A stretch of DNA of 64,000 nt from Symbiodinium natans (GCA_905221605.1 CAJNDS010000524.1:1-64000); one strand, 5' to 3'. Shown: positions 9,506 to 20,381, counted from the first letter of the stretch. Translations and numbers: made by a program. The notes: generated from the sequence alone by a model not told the origin.

Positions 9506-11416
9506 CTACTGGAGCCAGCTCAGGATCTCTTGCACTTTGTCCTGGTTATCGGGGCGGGCAAAAGCACCAATGATATCTTTCACGAAAGTGGCGTAATCCT
9601 CATAAGCCTTGCCACCGATCCCAAGGCCCGACAAGACACTGATGACATGCACCTTCACCGAGCGACCTCCTGAAGTGCCAAAGTAGTCGTTCTGAGCAGT
9701 TGTGAGCTGCAGGGTTCCGATGCTCAGGGAGTTCAGGGTCGTCGTGTCTGGTGGAAGGTAGAAGAAGGTCTGCTGCTCCTCCCACTGCGCATCGATCTCC
9801 TCCTTTGACTCCTCGAAGAGTTGGAAATTCGCATAGCAAAGAGGGCACAAGTCAACGAAAGGCACATCGAAGATCTGCCGTGATCCCTCTTGCTTCCCGG
9901 TCTGTGAGACACTCGTTGGCATGTCTGCGAAGACCACGATCTCATCTGCGCCAGAGACGAGGGAGTGTCCAATGCCGGAATTGTCGCCCACGCCCCCATC
10001 AGCAATGCCAAAGAAACTCTTCTCCGCCAGCCGGTCCAGCTCCTCCTGTCCGATATCACCTCCCGAGTTGTAGAGGAACTTGATGACCTTCACGGCATCC
10101 TGAAAGGCCGCCTTGTCACTTTCTGCCTTCTGAGCCCAGACGATCCAGTTGATGTTCAAGGCATTTTGTAAGCCCTGGGAGAGGAAGTCTGCAAACCAGG
10201 GTGGGATGCCCTCAAAGCTGTCCAAGAAGCCCTTTACTGCCCTTGCGATCTGTTCGGCAAAGCCTTGCTTGTTCAAGGGGATCGCTGACAGGGGCCCCAA
10301 GAAGGCAGAGGAAGCTGCCACAGCCTGGATCACGGGAGTCTCCGTGCCGAAGGCGTAGAGGCCCTTGGGTGATGCTGCCCACGGGTCTCCTTTCGTCCGT
10401 GTCACCCCGCTATAGTGGAACTCGAGGTCTGAGCAGTCATGGCAGAAAATGGCACTGGGCACGTCTGGCATACCCAATTTCACGCTGAAGGCGGCGGGTG
10501 CCCAGGAGGACATGGCCCGGGTCGCAGTACTGGGGCAAGAGTAGGTCACGCCGAACGTACCGTTCCGGTACACTTCCACGGAAGGACCGTGATACAGCTT
10601 GGCGATGCACAGCGGTCGGAAAGCGGAGCTTGCGCAAGATCCTGGACCAGTACCATTTCCGGCACTGGCCACCGACACGGACACCAGCCAAGTCTTGTTG
10701 CTGGCCCAAGGATTGGTCTTGCTGCCCAATGTATCTTGGCTGGACATGTCTCCCATGGTGTTGAGGATCTTTCCAACAAAGTCCTCCCAATTCCCGTGCT
10801 GATGAAGAAAGGCATAGATGACCTCGAAGAGAATCTCAATGAAATCAATCAAGATCCAAAGTTTTCCCCTTGTTGCTGGCAACTTGTGGAAACGGTCATT
10901 CTTCAACACCGTCTGCGGGACACTTGTTGGCTTCGGAGGATTCCACGGGGTCGAAGGACCAGTGCTCTTCGTCAGCAAGGAGTCCAAGAGCGGCACCACC
11001 CAAGACTTCCAGAACAGCTTCGCGGCATCGTCGGGCTTCTTGCCCATCTCTTCAACGAGGGACTGAAAGGCCGGAGAATAAATCAGCTGAGCTGAGAACC
11101 ACGTTCCTCCACTTATGGACACCAAGACTTCGACTGCACGAAGCAACTCCTCCAAGCCGAGCCCGGAAGCACCCAGCAAACCGCTCATTACGCCCGTAAA
11201 GGCTGAGTGTGCTTTGAATCCGCCACCTTCAAATGTCATCGCAAGCTTGCGCGCTGCAGCTTTCCCTGTCCCAGATCCGCCTGGTCTAGCCCTCTTCTGC
11301 ACCATCAAGGCCTCGTCCATCTCTCGACCTGGACATGCCTCGTCTTGGCACACGGCAGCTGCCAGCACCGGCAGCGCGAGTGCGATAGTGCAAATCAAGC
11401 CTTTTGAGCATATCAT
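9506..11416 (-). CDS. secreted patatin/cPLA2-like phospholipase
   Basis: Intact 636-residue intronless frame with an ATG start at 11416. Residues 1-22 form a signal peptide (hydrophobic IALALPVLAAAV), so entry into the secretory pathway is expected. A patatin/cPLA2 acyl-hydrolase fold is indicated by the oxyanion motif EGGGFKAH (residues 63-70), the nucleophile elbow SISGGTW (Ser102) and the dyad aspartate in DGGVGDN (Asp473). The stretch AVAASSAFLGP (about 366-375) resembles the Ala-Ser-Ser segment seen before the catalytic Asp in patatins. The family hydrolyses acyl esters of phospholipids. The spacing between Ser and Asp (about 370 residues) and the Trp after the elbow are closer to cPLA2 or fungal phospholipase B than to short bacterial patatins. 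The elbow begins with Ser100 where Gly is usual. Substrate is unknown. Confidence 0.85.
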   Translation of the reverse strand: MICSKGLICTIALALPVLAAAVCQDEACPGREMDEALMVQKRARPGGSGTGKAAARKLAMTFEGGGFKAHSAFTGVMSGLLGASGLGLEELLRAVEVLVSISGGTWFSAQLIYSPAFQSLVEEMGKKPDDAAKLFWKSWVVPLLDSLLTKSTGPSTPWNPPKPTSVPQTVLKNDRFHKLPATRGKLWILIDFIEILFEVIYAFLHQHGNWEDFVGKILNTMGDMSSQDTLGSKTNPWASNKTWLVSVSVASAGNGTGPGSCASSAFRPLCIAKLYHGPSVEVYRNGTFGVTYSCPSTATRAMSSWAPAAFSVKLGMPDVPSAIFCHDCSDLEFHYSGVTRTKGDPWAASPKGLYAFGTETPVIQAVAASSAFLGPLSAIPLNKQGFAEQIARAVKGFLDSFEGIPPWFADFLSQGLQNALNINWIVWAQKAESDKAAFQDAVKVIKFLYNSGGDIGQEELDRLAEKSFFGIADGGVGDNSGIGHSLVSGADEIVVFADMPTSVSQTGKQEGSRQIFDVPFVDLCPLCYANFQLFEESKEEIDAQWEEQQTFFYLPPDTTTLNSLSIGTLQLTTAQNDYFGTSGGRSVKVHVISVLSGLGIGGKAYEDYATFVKDIIGAFARPDNQDKVQEILSWLQ

Positions 11417-13130
11417 GGCAGTCTTCGCCGAAGCTTTGGGTGGAGGGCAAGCACAAGAGGCCAGATCCCAGAAGCAGTTTCCCTCCTACTGCACGCAAGG
11501 GCGCGTCGTCGCCATGTCAACTTAGTCCTGCCTGCCGATGAGCTTCCCCACAAGAACCGAGCAAGGCCTGAGTTGGCTGAGCACACAGGATCGTGAAAAT
11601 CTGTTCAGGCTGGTTGCTCTGGCCTGAGTGCTGCAAGGTAGAAAGAAGCTGGGTCTGGGCTGTACTGCAGGAAGTCTGGCACTACTCTGAGCACCACACA
11701 CATCAGTCCAGTAGAGGATGGCATCGGTTAGCCCGCACTCAAAGAGTGTGCGGGGCATCTTGTTCCTCAGATGACACGACCCAACGGAGGCCCTTGAACA
11801 TGGGACCATGTTCCTTCCAAAGGAAGTAGCTAACCCTCAGCAGTTCCTCGATGTCAGGAACATTCCAACCACATTGACTGCGGCGCTACAAGTAGATGGT
11901 TAGTTCTCTACATTACGGTCCGGTTTGTGCCCCAGTCAACCCCGTACACTGAGAGTGCTCACAAGGCCAGCATACTTCGGGCACTTCCCAACATAGGCGG
12001 ACCCGCTAATAGCTTACCTCCAAAAACTGTGGTCCTTACTGCAGGATCCCCGAATAATAGGGCACGCCATATTTTCGGAAGCCCTTGCTTAGAGAATTTG
12101 TTTCGAGAACTGACCCAATGCTCCAGGCAGGTGGCTTTCGGCCACGGTCCACGACGTCGTCGAGCTCGGCCTCTGACATCCCTGCGCGTCCTGGGCAGAA
12201 GAAAGGCTTTGGGCTTAAAGCCCTGAGGGACGTCTGGCTTCAGAATGTCTACGCATGTAGAAGCATGTTTAAGTAAGACTGTGTAAGACTGCTTCAGCAT
12301 GCTTAAGAATGTTTAAGAATTTTCAAGACTGTGCAAGCAGGGGCACATACTGGGCACATAGAGATTCAGCAACTTGCTCGGAAGCCGGCCGTTGATGAAG
12401 CCATTGAAATCGCGCAGGTCCTGCACAGCTCTGAGACGTTGCCCCAGATGCGCAGAAGACATCGTCAGTTGTCGGTTCCCACCACATCCCTCTCAAATGC
12501 TCAGGTGGCATACGAGTTGTCATCTGACCCCAAGTCCTACCCCTTATTAGTGCTAGCAAGTACGATTCAAAGGACTGAACAGTTCATGTGGCATAATGCA
12601 CAGGGAGCCTTTCGACAAAACAGCAAGCCTAACTTGCACAAGCTGCATGCCAAGGCAGAGTCCTGGGTGATCAGCGTGCATCTCGCAAACGGCGCGAAGA
12701 TCACGGGCGTCACGATCTGAAGAGCAACCGCTACTTCAGATTTGTAACGCTTTCACACTTGCCCAAGAGAGTCCACGAACAGTTTCACGACTTCTGCAAA
12801 GGCAAAGCCCCGACTCAAGCTGCCCCATCACTGAGCTCCGCACCCAGAAAGTGAAAGAGATGACTACCAGAAACATGGGCAGCTGCCCCTGGCGAGGAGC
12901 AAGTCTTGGGTCTTACAAACTGACTATCTCTGAAAAACAAGCGCATCTTGCATCTTCTTGTTTTGCTGCTCGTGTACAAGTTCCCGGGCTCTAGTCCATA
13001 TAAGCCATGAGTCGAGCCATGGTCGCTCCCTGCAAACGCTTACAGCATCTAGCTCGGATGACGTTGAAACCTAAACCAAAGCTGTGGCTTTGGGGCCCCC
13101 AGGGCCCTAAGGCCCGACTCAGTTCACACG
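11417..13130. other. no supportable gene upstream of the lipase
   Basis: This includes the 5' flank of the lipase gene. I looked for a spliced-leader relic and a promoter motif and saw none. At 12250-12345 short units around AAGACTG and GCTTAAGAATGTTTAAGAA are repeated. A 129-codon plus-strand frame at 12331-12720 has no ATG and no recognisable domain. Confidence 0.4.
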
Positions 13131-13139
13131 GTCAATTCA

Positions 13140-13400
13140 GGTTTCATAGGGAGCTCCTGGCCTGAAACGTTTGGCTGGCAAGTAGGTTGTAGACGATGTA
13201 CAAAACCATCAGACCTTGACAGACAGCAAATGAGCAATATTCCCAAAACCTGTGGACAAGGAAGCTGCGCGCCACGCGAAAGAATGAAAGCAGCACGAAG
13301 CTGCACACTCTCCGACTTGCATGACTTCCAGGTAGGTGATGAACAATGGCTCCAACCACAGCTCATCCGACCCGAACTCTGAGCAAACGGCCCCCAAACC
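13140..13400 (-). CDS. possible membrane-protein exon(s)
   Basis: Two overlapping frames both look coding. One reads DELWLEPLFITYLEVMQV (about 13340-13390). The other carries hydrophobic segments CSFVLLSFFRVARSFLV and SFAVCQGLMVLYIVYNLLAS (about 13150-13310). They differ by one frame, so either a splice border is missed or there is a frameshift. A degenerate CCCTAAA block lies directly above at 13441-13487, which is opposite to the usual placement. No family is recognised. Confidence 0.35.
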
Positions 13401-13440
13401 CACGCCCTGAGCACACCGAAATCACCAAACAGGATGTGAA

Positions 13441-13487
13441 CTTTAAACCCTAAACCCTGCACCCTGAACCCTAAACCCAAAACCCTA
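13441..13487 (-). repeat. degenerate CCCTAAA block
   Basis: About six units including CCCTGCA and CCCTGAA variants. Confidence 0.8.
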
Positions 13488-14171
13488 TGTAATACCATCG
13501 GGGTACATAAACGCGTTGGAAAGGGGTGACCAGGGCCCCCTCGGATCGAGGGCGTGTAGTGCGACTTGAAGTAGTTGCAGTAGTTATCCTGCAGCCGCTG
13601 CCGTCCACGATTTTGGGACAGCGACCAGTTTGGGTTAGGGATACCGGGCAGTTCTAGCTTAGGAAGTTTAGGGCGCACAAGGTGTAGGGTTAGGGCACCA
13701 TATGCTCCGGGCGATGTTCAATTACGTATCTGCAGCTGGCAAGCTTCGGCACAGGGCCTGCCGTTTGGGTGCCAGGGGGAAGCGACTTCATTTTGCTAGG
13801 CGTGCGTCGGATGCCGAACCGCACAGAAAGAAATGAGGGTTGTAGCGCTTGAAAGCTCTCCGAGGCTTGGTCCCAAAGCCGAGCCAACAGCCAGCCATGC
13901 TAGTGATCCATCAAAAGAATGGAACTTCGGTAAACCAGATGCGCGTTATGAAGTGTTCTAAATCAAGGCCATCATTGGCATATGCCAGCTAGCTTGGGAA
14001 GCTGCATTCAGAACCCTGAACAGCTCCACGTAAGCTGCATCCTTCCAGGTCTGGTGCAGGTTCGCCAGGGGCCGCCCAGTGCCCGCGTACCTTCGTTTGA
14101 GAGACCAGCTGCTCCATGTCAAATGGGCTTGAGAACAAGCTCCAGGTGCCCTAAAAAGGCCAAATCCGCAA
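13488..14171. other. unassigned stretch
   Basis: No coherent frame or repeat beyond single TTAGGG motifs near 13630-13690. Confidence 0.4.
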
Positions 14172-14248
14172 CCCCCTAAACCCTAAACCCTAAACCCCAA
14201 ACCCTAAACCCTAAACCCTAAACCCCTAAACCCTAAACCCTAAACCCC
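14172..14248 (-). repeat. CCCTAAA array, about 11 units
   Basis: Near-perfect heptamers, C-rich on plus. Confidence 0.95.
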
Positions 14249-14641
14249 GGTGCTTCTTCTGTCGGCGCCGTGCCTGGCCAGCCCCGAGATGGCGCCAGAG
14301 CGCATTGCCTTCCGGCGGGGGTCATTTCAGCTCCGACTTCGCTACACTAATCTTTGCATGCTGTTTTAGAAGGCTGATACTTGAGGGGTTGCTCACAATC
14401 AACCCCCTATCAATGGGATGCTGGGGATTGATATCGATTGAATGCCTTTTACAAGCCCCAAATCCCCACGGCTTTGGTGCCCCTCTGAACCGAAAGCCTA
14501 AACTTCTACACCGGAAAGCCCAGTCGAAAGATGATCGAAAGGTCCTTGTCTGTGCCGGTATGTAGCGGCAGCAAGTCTGCGAGTATGGCCACGGCTCATG
14601 CAAACTTCACGAGCCCTCAAACCTCAGCCACAAACCCCAGT

Positions 14642-14692
14642 TACACCCAAACCCTGAACCCTAAACCCTGAACCCTAGAACCCAACCTCGAG
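14642..14692 (-). repeat. degenerate CCCTAAA block
   Basis: CCCTGAA/CCCTAAA units just below the exon at 14716-14865. Confidence 0.8.
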
Positions 14693-14715
14693 CCCCAACA
14701 TACACCTAAACCTAC

Positions 14716-14865
14716 TTCACGCTGCGCCTTGACTCCCAGGTCCCCAAAAATATTCTGGGGTCCCCAGCGGCTGCGATGCTTTTGTTTTGGAAAATGAAGA
14801 ACATCGTCGATGCCTCGGTGCACGCTGGGGTGGCACCGCTCCGTCGCTCCGGGTATGATGACCAT
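14716..14865 (-). CDS. exon between telomere-like arrays, unknown protein
   Basis: Open for about 50 codons with a basic, His-rich reading (ERCHPSVHRGIDDVLHFPKQ). The lower border has a donor GTAGGTTTAGG in which the intron opens with telomere-like sequence. The upper border lies next to a long TTTAGGG array; the exact acceptor is unclear. Protein family unknown. Confidence 0.4.
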
Positions 14866-14868
14866 GCC

Positions 14869-15019
14869 GGGTTTAGGGTTTAGGGTTTAGGGTTTAGGGT
14901 TTAGGGTTTAGGGTTTAGGGTTTAGGGTTTAGGGTTTAGGGTTTAGGGTTTAGGGTTTAGGGTTTAGGGTTTAGTGTTTAGGGTTTAGGGTTTAGGGTTT
15001 AGGGTTTAGGGTTTAGGGA
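14869..15019 (+). repeat. TTTAGGG array, about 21 units
   Basis: Almost perfect heptamer array (one TTTAGTG unit); one of the longest in the window. Confidence 0.98.
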
Positions 15020-15636
15020 GCTCCAGCCAAATTTGATCACGCACTCAAGCTCACAGGGCTGAGGGTCAAAAGCATACTCTGACTACCTAGGAGGAGCCAT
15101 CTTGCAAAAGGACTGATAGCACTTTCTGAACCATGAAACGATGAGCAAGGATAACATTCAGGGCCAATGGCAGAGAGCTCAGAGTTCACGGGCAGCGACT
15201 CTGCTGAACTGATGAACCAAAGCAGCAGATGTGAGGATGACTCAAGTTTCGTCCCTGTTGTAGAGATATTTACATGCGTATTCTGCTCGAGCATGCATAT
15301 CACTCCTGATCGTAAACAGCTGCGAGGCTCCCACCGGAAGGCCACCGAAGACCTCCCTGCACGCCCGGTTGGCGCCAAACCTCGGGGGTTTGGAGCATAA
15401 AAGTTGCATTATCGTGCTTTTTATTATTAGTTTTTATTCTATTATGACATTATCGTATATCATATTATGTTGCATATTTTCTCTATATAGTATTATATAG
15501 GGTCTTATAGGGAGCCTTCAAGTTGCCACTTTGGACAGTTCGGCGGTCGAGGGGTGTGAAGATGGCGGACGCTCGGTGGGGGGGGGGGGGACGTCCAGGC
15601 ACCGCGAGGAGGTCTTAAGGCTCAGGAGCTGCATTG
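15020..15636. other. unassigned stretch
   Basis: A plus-strand frame at 15167-15400 and an overlapping minus-strand frame are open but unrecognised. About 15410-15510 is AT-rich. A G run lies at 15580-15592. Confidence 0.35.
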
Positions 15637-15767
15637 CAGGGTTTAGGGTTTGGGGTTTAGGGTTTAGGGTTTGGGGTTTGGGGTTTGGGGTTTAGGGTGT
15701 GGGGTTTAGGGTTTGGGGTTTCTAGTTAGGGTTCGGGGTTTCGGCTTTGGGGTTCAGGGTTTAGGAG
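15637..15767 (+). repeat. TTTAGGG/TTTGGGG mixed array
   Basis: About 17 imperfect units, G-rich on plus. Confidence 0.9.
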
Positions 15768-15882
15768 AAAGCTCACTGGACGAGGCATCTGCTCGAGGAT
15801 CATCTCGCACAATTGCGGGAAAAGACCTGGCCGGCATCACGAATGTGCCCAAGCCATTCTATTAAACCTTTCAGCTGGGATA

Positions 15883-15973
15883 TTCACCCCTTATACTAAC
15901 AGTCCTTAATAGGGATTCTAGTAGGGGGGGGTACTATAGTCCCCACTAAGGAATTGTTAGTATAAGGGGTGAA
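15883..15973. mobile_element. MITE-like element, family A copy 1
   Basis: 91 bp with perfect 19-bp terminal inverted repeats TTCACCCCTTATACTAACA. Internal CCTTAATAGGGA and CCCCACTAAGGA are shared with the copy at 16338-16419. It encodes nothing. Confidence 0.8.
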
Positions 15974-16152
15974 CAGCCCAACCTTAAAGCCTCAAACGGA
16001 AGAACCCCTGAACCCCCAAAAAAGGCATGGCTGCCATGGCTGCGAGTCAGAAACCGAGCATTTTATCCCGGGCCCGGACTCATGATGCCCAGCGACAGCA
16101 GCCACTCCTAGGCGAGCCGAGGGCTTTGGCGGAGGTTCTGGGTCTTCCCCGC

Positions 16153-16235
16153 GGTTCTTAGTAGGGAGTGAAGGAATTAGGGCCCTATATCATCCCTTAA
16201 AGGGTCCCTCATTCACTCATTCCCTACTAAGAACC
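16153..16235. mobile_element. MITE-like element, family C copy 1
   Basis: 83 bp bounded by GGTTCTTAGTAGGGAGTGA and the inverse of GGTTCTTAGTAGGGAATGA. The interior includes GGGCCCTATAT and CCCTTAAAGGG. Related ends occur at 32591-32781 and, on one side only, near 27735. Confidence 0.8.
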
Positions 16236-16337
16236 AGCCAGTCTTCAGGGTCTAAATGGTTCATGGGCTTGGGATTCATGGGATTCTTACATGAGGCCTG
16301 TTGCTGAGCTTGATGTCCGTTCATTGTTCATGGGGAG

Positions 16338-16419
16338 GTTCCCCCTTCTACTAACAGCCCTTAATAGGGACTATAAACGGGGTACAATCCCTGGTAAGGA
16401 CTGTTAGAAAAGGGGGAAC
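16338..16419. mobile_element. MITE-like element, family A copy 2
   Basis: 82 bp with inverted ends GTTCCCCCTTCTACTAACAG and the inverse of GTTCCCCCTTTTCTAACAGT. The inner CCTTAATAGGGACTATA matches copy 1 only 365 bp away, so two copies lie within 0.5 kb. Confidence 0.75.
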
Positions 16420-16519
16420 ATCCCAATCCGTTCACATGTTCTGGTGCCACCCTGCATGCAGAGCCCCTTGGATATGGCACCTTGGAAGTTCGTAGGCATG
16501 GGGTCCAGGCCGATCCGAG

Positions 16520-16810
16520 GAGCAATGGCCCTAAACCCTAAACCCTAAACCCTGAACCCTAAACCCTAAACCCTGAACAACCCAAAACCCTAAACCCTAA
16601 ACCCTAAACCCAAACCCTACTCTACAGATCCCGAAGCCTTATAGACTGGTAGGCTAGTTGGCCCTGAACCCTGAAGGTTCAAACCCTAAACCCTAAACCC
16701 TAAACCTTAAACCCTGAACCCTAAACCCTAAACCTAAACCCTAAACCTAAACCCTAAACTTCCTAAACCCTAAACCCTAAACCCGAAACCCGAAACCCTA
16801 AACCCTAAAC
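16520..16810 (-). repeat. CCCTAAA array in two blocks
   Basis: Blocks at about 16528-16618 and 16681-16810, interrupted by about 60 bp of unique sequence. The second block touches the donor of the exon at 16811-16889. Confidence 0.95.
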
Positions 16811-16889
16811 CCGAGAGCCATCCTGCGAGTCCCCCGGCCCCATTGAAGGAGGAGCCCAACGCGGAGAGCTTCGTCAAGTCGATGTTGGC
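16811..16889 (-). CDS. exon between telomere-like arrays, unknown protein
   Basis: A 79-nt minus-strand exon reading IDLTKLSALGSSFNGAGGLA. It follows an AG acceptor (GGCAAG) and ends at the donor GTTTAGGGTTTAGGG, so the intron starts directly with telomere-like repeat. A TTTAGGG array begins 24 bp above the exon. The frame stays open upstream to include FPNILGK, so the exon may be slightly longer. The protein is not recognised. Confidence 0.5.
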
Positions 16890-16913
16890 CTTGCCAAGGA
16901 TGTTGGGGAACAG

Positions 16914-17015
16914 GGGTTTAGGGTTTAGGGTTTAGGGTTTAGGGTTTAGGGTTTAGGGTTTAGGGTATAGGGTATAGGGTTTAGGGCAAAGTTTAAGGTT
17001 TAGGGTTTGGGGTTG
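16914..17015 (+). repeat. TTTAGGG array, about 13 units
   Basis: Near-perfect heptamers, last units degenerate. Confidence 0.95.
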
Positions 17016-18081
17016 GGTCTTGGGAGTTTGTAAACCCTACAGGCTTTGTGTGATCATGGGGCTCTTGAGTTTTTGCGGCTTAGATAGGGGCTAAGGAATG
17101 AGTACACTATGTTGGAGGCCGCTGGAAAAATGGCCACAATTTCGATCAACCTCAACTGACCTCGGGAAAGAGCAATTGAAAGTCTCCAGCTAGAAGAAAC
17201 CTTGGGTACCCCAAAGATAAGGGCCACATTCAAAGCGTGGACCCGGGGCTCGACTTCAGGGAACTGCACACGTTGGAGAGAAAAACCGTGGGTTTAAGCA
17301 TCGGGCGCCGAAGCAGGCCTCGTTACAAGGTTGAGGGCTTAGCGTTTCAGAGCTCAGGCTTCGGGCTTCATGGGGCTTCAGGGCTTCATGGGGGTTCTGA
17401 GGTCTGCGCGAGCGTGAAAACGATAAAGAGGGTGACCTGGCACAGAAGTGAAGGGGGCGGCGGCCTAACAGAGCTCCATTACACAAGGGGGGATTGGGTA
17501 GGGGGCTGTTTAGGTTTAGGGTTTTGGTATGGGGTCAGTGGCCCTGGCCATCTAAGCCTAATCCCTCAACCTGAACCTGCAGCTCAGCCACATACAAAGT
17601 GATGGAGAAATCGATCAAGAGGTTGCTAACCTGAGGCAAGCAGCGCGCAGGCGAAACAAGGCTCAACATGCAAGCTGAGGATTCGTACGTGGGCAGAAAA
17701 CATTCGAGATTCTTGAGAGTGTGCTGACTTACAAACATAACACCTTGCAGTCTCCGCCGCACACTGCAGGCACAATCCTTTGAAATCAACATGGAGCAAC
17801 GATCTCTGCAGCCAGGAGGCGTAGAATGCAACGGATGTAAAGTAAAACGATAGGGAATGAAGAACACCAATCCTGCGCTCACATGAGCTAGCGTGCACTT
17901 ACAGCCATGCGGGGGCCATAGACCTCACATCATCGCTATCTGCACGCATATCTGCACTCACTTTCGACCTGCCTTTGCGAAAGCCTGTTGCCAAAAAGCA
18001 TAGTATTACAAGTTTAGAGTTACAAGTTCACAATACTATTTCGAACATATCGACACTAGTAGCCAACATGATGAATTTTAT
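17016..18081. other. unassigned stretch with a micro-exon candidate
   Basis: At 17580-17632 a minus-strand segment between CCTCAG and a GTTCAG donor reads SNLLIDFSITLYVAELQ and could be a short exon; the borders fit but the evidence is thin. Otherwise only overlapping short frames are seen. Confidence 0.3.
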
Positions 18082-18681
18082 TCAGAACATAACCGTGCCA
18101 GAGTGCCGCAACCTTGGCCTGGACAACCCCTCTGAGGCAGGCCTTTCGCAAAGCAGGTGGTTGTCTCGTGAACGAATTATGCCCACGCTTCCCGCGGAAA
18201 TCTTCGAAAAGAAGAGCGACCTGAGTTCAGTCAGGGATGCCTCGGGGCATCTCCCGATCCCTTTTGGGGCTTCATGCTTCAAGCAGCACCCTGGCCAAAA
18301 AACGCGCCCATGTCCGATAGGCCTACACAGCCCATCACAACTCGCCATCTCTAAGTGCCGAGCGCGGCATTGAAGGCAGCCTGTCACACTGCGGGCTTTA
18401 CGTCCGCTTAAGTCTGGCACGCCTAAGGAGAACATCATTAGAAGTCCAAATCCCGCATACGGAAGGACTTCCGAGTTTTTGGAGGCTCCAAACAGGGCCA
18501 ACTGTGAGTTCGAGATGACTCGAGGGGGTCGCATTGGCACGGTTCGGGATTTGGCTTCAGCCTTACCTGTGGAAGTGCGAGAACCAGAGCCCTTGACCAC
18601 TGATTTCTTAGCAATGCGAGGCACCTCGCGCCCCTTCTCGAACTCTAACACGTCCACGTGCGGCGACGCTTCGGCGCGCAT
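18082..18681 (-). CDS. possible N-terminal coding exon, unknown protein
   Basis: A 199-codon frame that starts with a true ATG at 18681. The first 80 residues look like a hydrophilic, basic protein N-terminus (HVDVLEFEKGREVPRIAKKS, then Ser/Lys-rich sequence). The second half is Cys-rich and less convincing, suggesting a splice donor is read through. No family is recognised. The opposite strand is open for 132 codons over the same place. Confidence 0.35.
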   Translation of the reverse strand: MRAEASPHVDVLEFEKGREVPRIAKKSVVKGSGSRTSTGKAEAKSRTVPMRPPRVISNSQLALFGASKNSEVLPYAGFGLLMMFSLGVPDLSGRKARSVTGCLQCRARHLEMASCDGLCRPIGHGRVFWPGCCLKHEAPKGIGRCPEASLTELRSLFFSKISAGSVGIIRSRDNHLLCERPASEGLSRPRLRHSGTVMF

Positions 18682-19995
18682 GTGGAGGTTGTAACCTCAA
18701 GGCGACATGAGCATGAGGCGACCCATGGCAGCACACAGCCATGACCTTCAGCAGGTGGGCATGATGCCTGTATCTCATGCGAACTGCACAGTTTTTCAGG
18801 GTTTTAGGCCCGGCCTGCAAAAATGTCCTCGCTGAGGTTGACGACGGCTGAGCCTTTACCTGGCTTTCAAAACATCCACACTGGCAGGCACGCTAGATAC
18901 CTTTAAAGTATACTTGGATATCTGATACACAGGTCTCCAAGATGGGACTCATACCTGTAAGTGCATCGTCCTGGAACCTACGTTATGCCGTCTGCTCCGC
19001 TCCTGGGTAAGCATGCCGGACAGGCTCATTCCACCTCGATTTCGCGCCCAAAAGGCGCAAACAAAATCTGGATGACCGTAGTGCATTCGGATGCCCATAC
19101 CTCAAGTTGGTGGAGGAGGAGCACGCAAAATCTTGGAACAGCTGCCTATCGAAGATTCGCCACGAAAGCAGATCAAGAAAGCACAGTACACGGGGACAGT
19201 GAAGGATGCAAGAGTTCTCGCACTTGGGGAAAGCGCGCTTCGACACGCATGGTTTTTTGCAGGTGTGGGGGCTTGAGGCTCACGGAGCCAACAAGTCCTG
19301 AAGACCGGAGACCCCCCAGGCAGCAGGATCTCTCCGGCGCATCGCTGAGCCAAGGAGCCGCTCAGAAAGCGCTGATAGATGGTCCCGAAGGTCCACTCAG
19401 CCGCGGCATGGCATTTCCCCACCTTAAGAGCTGGGCCTCTCTTCTTCCGCTGCTCGGGCTCACTCGCGGCTTACCAGGGATACATAGGGATAACTGTGTC
19501 GCACATCGGAGGGCCTAGAGATTCTGTCGGCTTGGAGATTCCTTGCCCGGGTGCCCAGCTGTCCCTTCCCGGCCGGTGTAGATGTACTCCCGGAATCCCA
19601 GATAGCGGCAGCGGGATGCCACACCTTTGCAGCTAAAGAGCGCCCGGACTCGGGGATAATCATGGAGACACCCATCAACACCTATCAACACCTGGCCCTT
19701 TGACCGTGATGATGGGAGCCTTGCACGTCAATCACGCCTCGTGCCAGAAACTGAGGAGTGAAACAAGAGGTTGAGCAGGTCTGGGTCGCTGGCGGTTTTT
19801 CTGGCCCAAGGGCAGAAAACGCCGAAGCACGTACGGAATCTGGCGCTGTCACTGTAGGCTGTGGATGCGGCAGGCACAAGAAGATAAGCACAGCGCAAAA
19901 GAGCTCTAGCTGGCAAGCCTAGCAAACCAGCGTCCGTACGCAGGACCGGCCATGAGACAGGAATCCAGAAGACGACGAGTTCGTAAAACCTGAAC
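18682..19995. other. unassigned stretch
   Basis: Overlapping frames on both strands. One minus-strand reading (TFGTIYQRFLSGSLAQRCAG, about 19330-19400) is exon-like but has no clear borders. Confidence 0.3.
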
Positions 19996-20153
19996 CTGAA
20001 ATCCTGCATCCACGAAGCCTTGAAAGCCTCGCCGATGAAGGCTCCCATGTTGCAGTCGAGCGCCTCGCCAGAGCAAGAGCCCAAACCCCCGACGAATGAG
20101 ATGAGAGTGCACAGCCTTTGGAAGCTGCAGACATTCAGGGTCATTGCCACCAC
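19996..20153 (-). CDS. probable exon, hydrophobic Cys-containing protein
   Basis: 158-nt minus-strand exon with an acceptor (ATCAAAG) at the top and a GTTCAGG donor. It reads LNVCSFQRLCTLISFVGGLG and then EALDCNMGAFIGEAFKASWM. The frame remains open for another 85 codons below the donor. Could be a secreted or membrane protein. No family recognised. Confidence 0.4.
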
Positions 20154-20381
20154 CTTTGATTCGTGTGGCTATGCCTGAAAGAGTCAGAGCCAAAAACTCG
20201 ACTTCAACGCTAGAGGCTCGGAGGCCTTTCCCAAACCCCTCTGCCACCACGGGCCTGAATGCGGTGACCCGCTGCAAACCAGAGGGCATTCATCTGGTTA
20301 CAGGCCTGTTGGGCAACACCAGCTTGCATCTTGATGCCCCAGCCGCCCTGATCCTGTAAACCTTAAATCACCTAAGCGGAC

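Noticed and set aside
12331-12720. 129-codon plus-strand frame as a gene or retroelement remnant
   Set aside because: Starts at GTG, no motif of reverse transcriptase, integrase or any known protein.
16520-17015. Facing CCCTAAA and TTTAGGG arrays as a chromosome-end fusion
   Set aside because: A head-to-head fusion would read TTTAGGG then CCCTAAA. The order here is the opposite, and an exon-like segment lies between.
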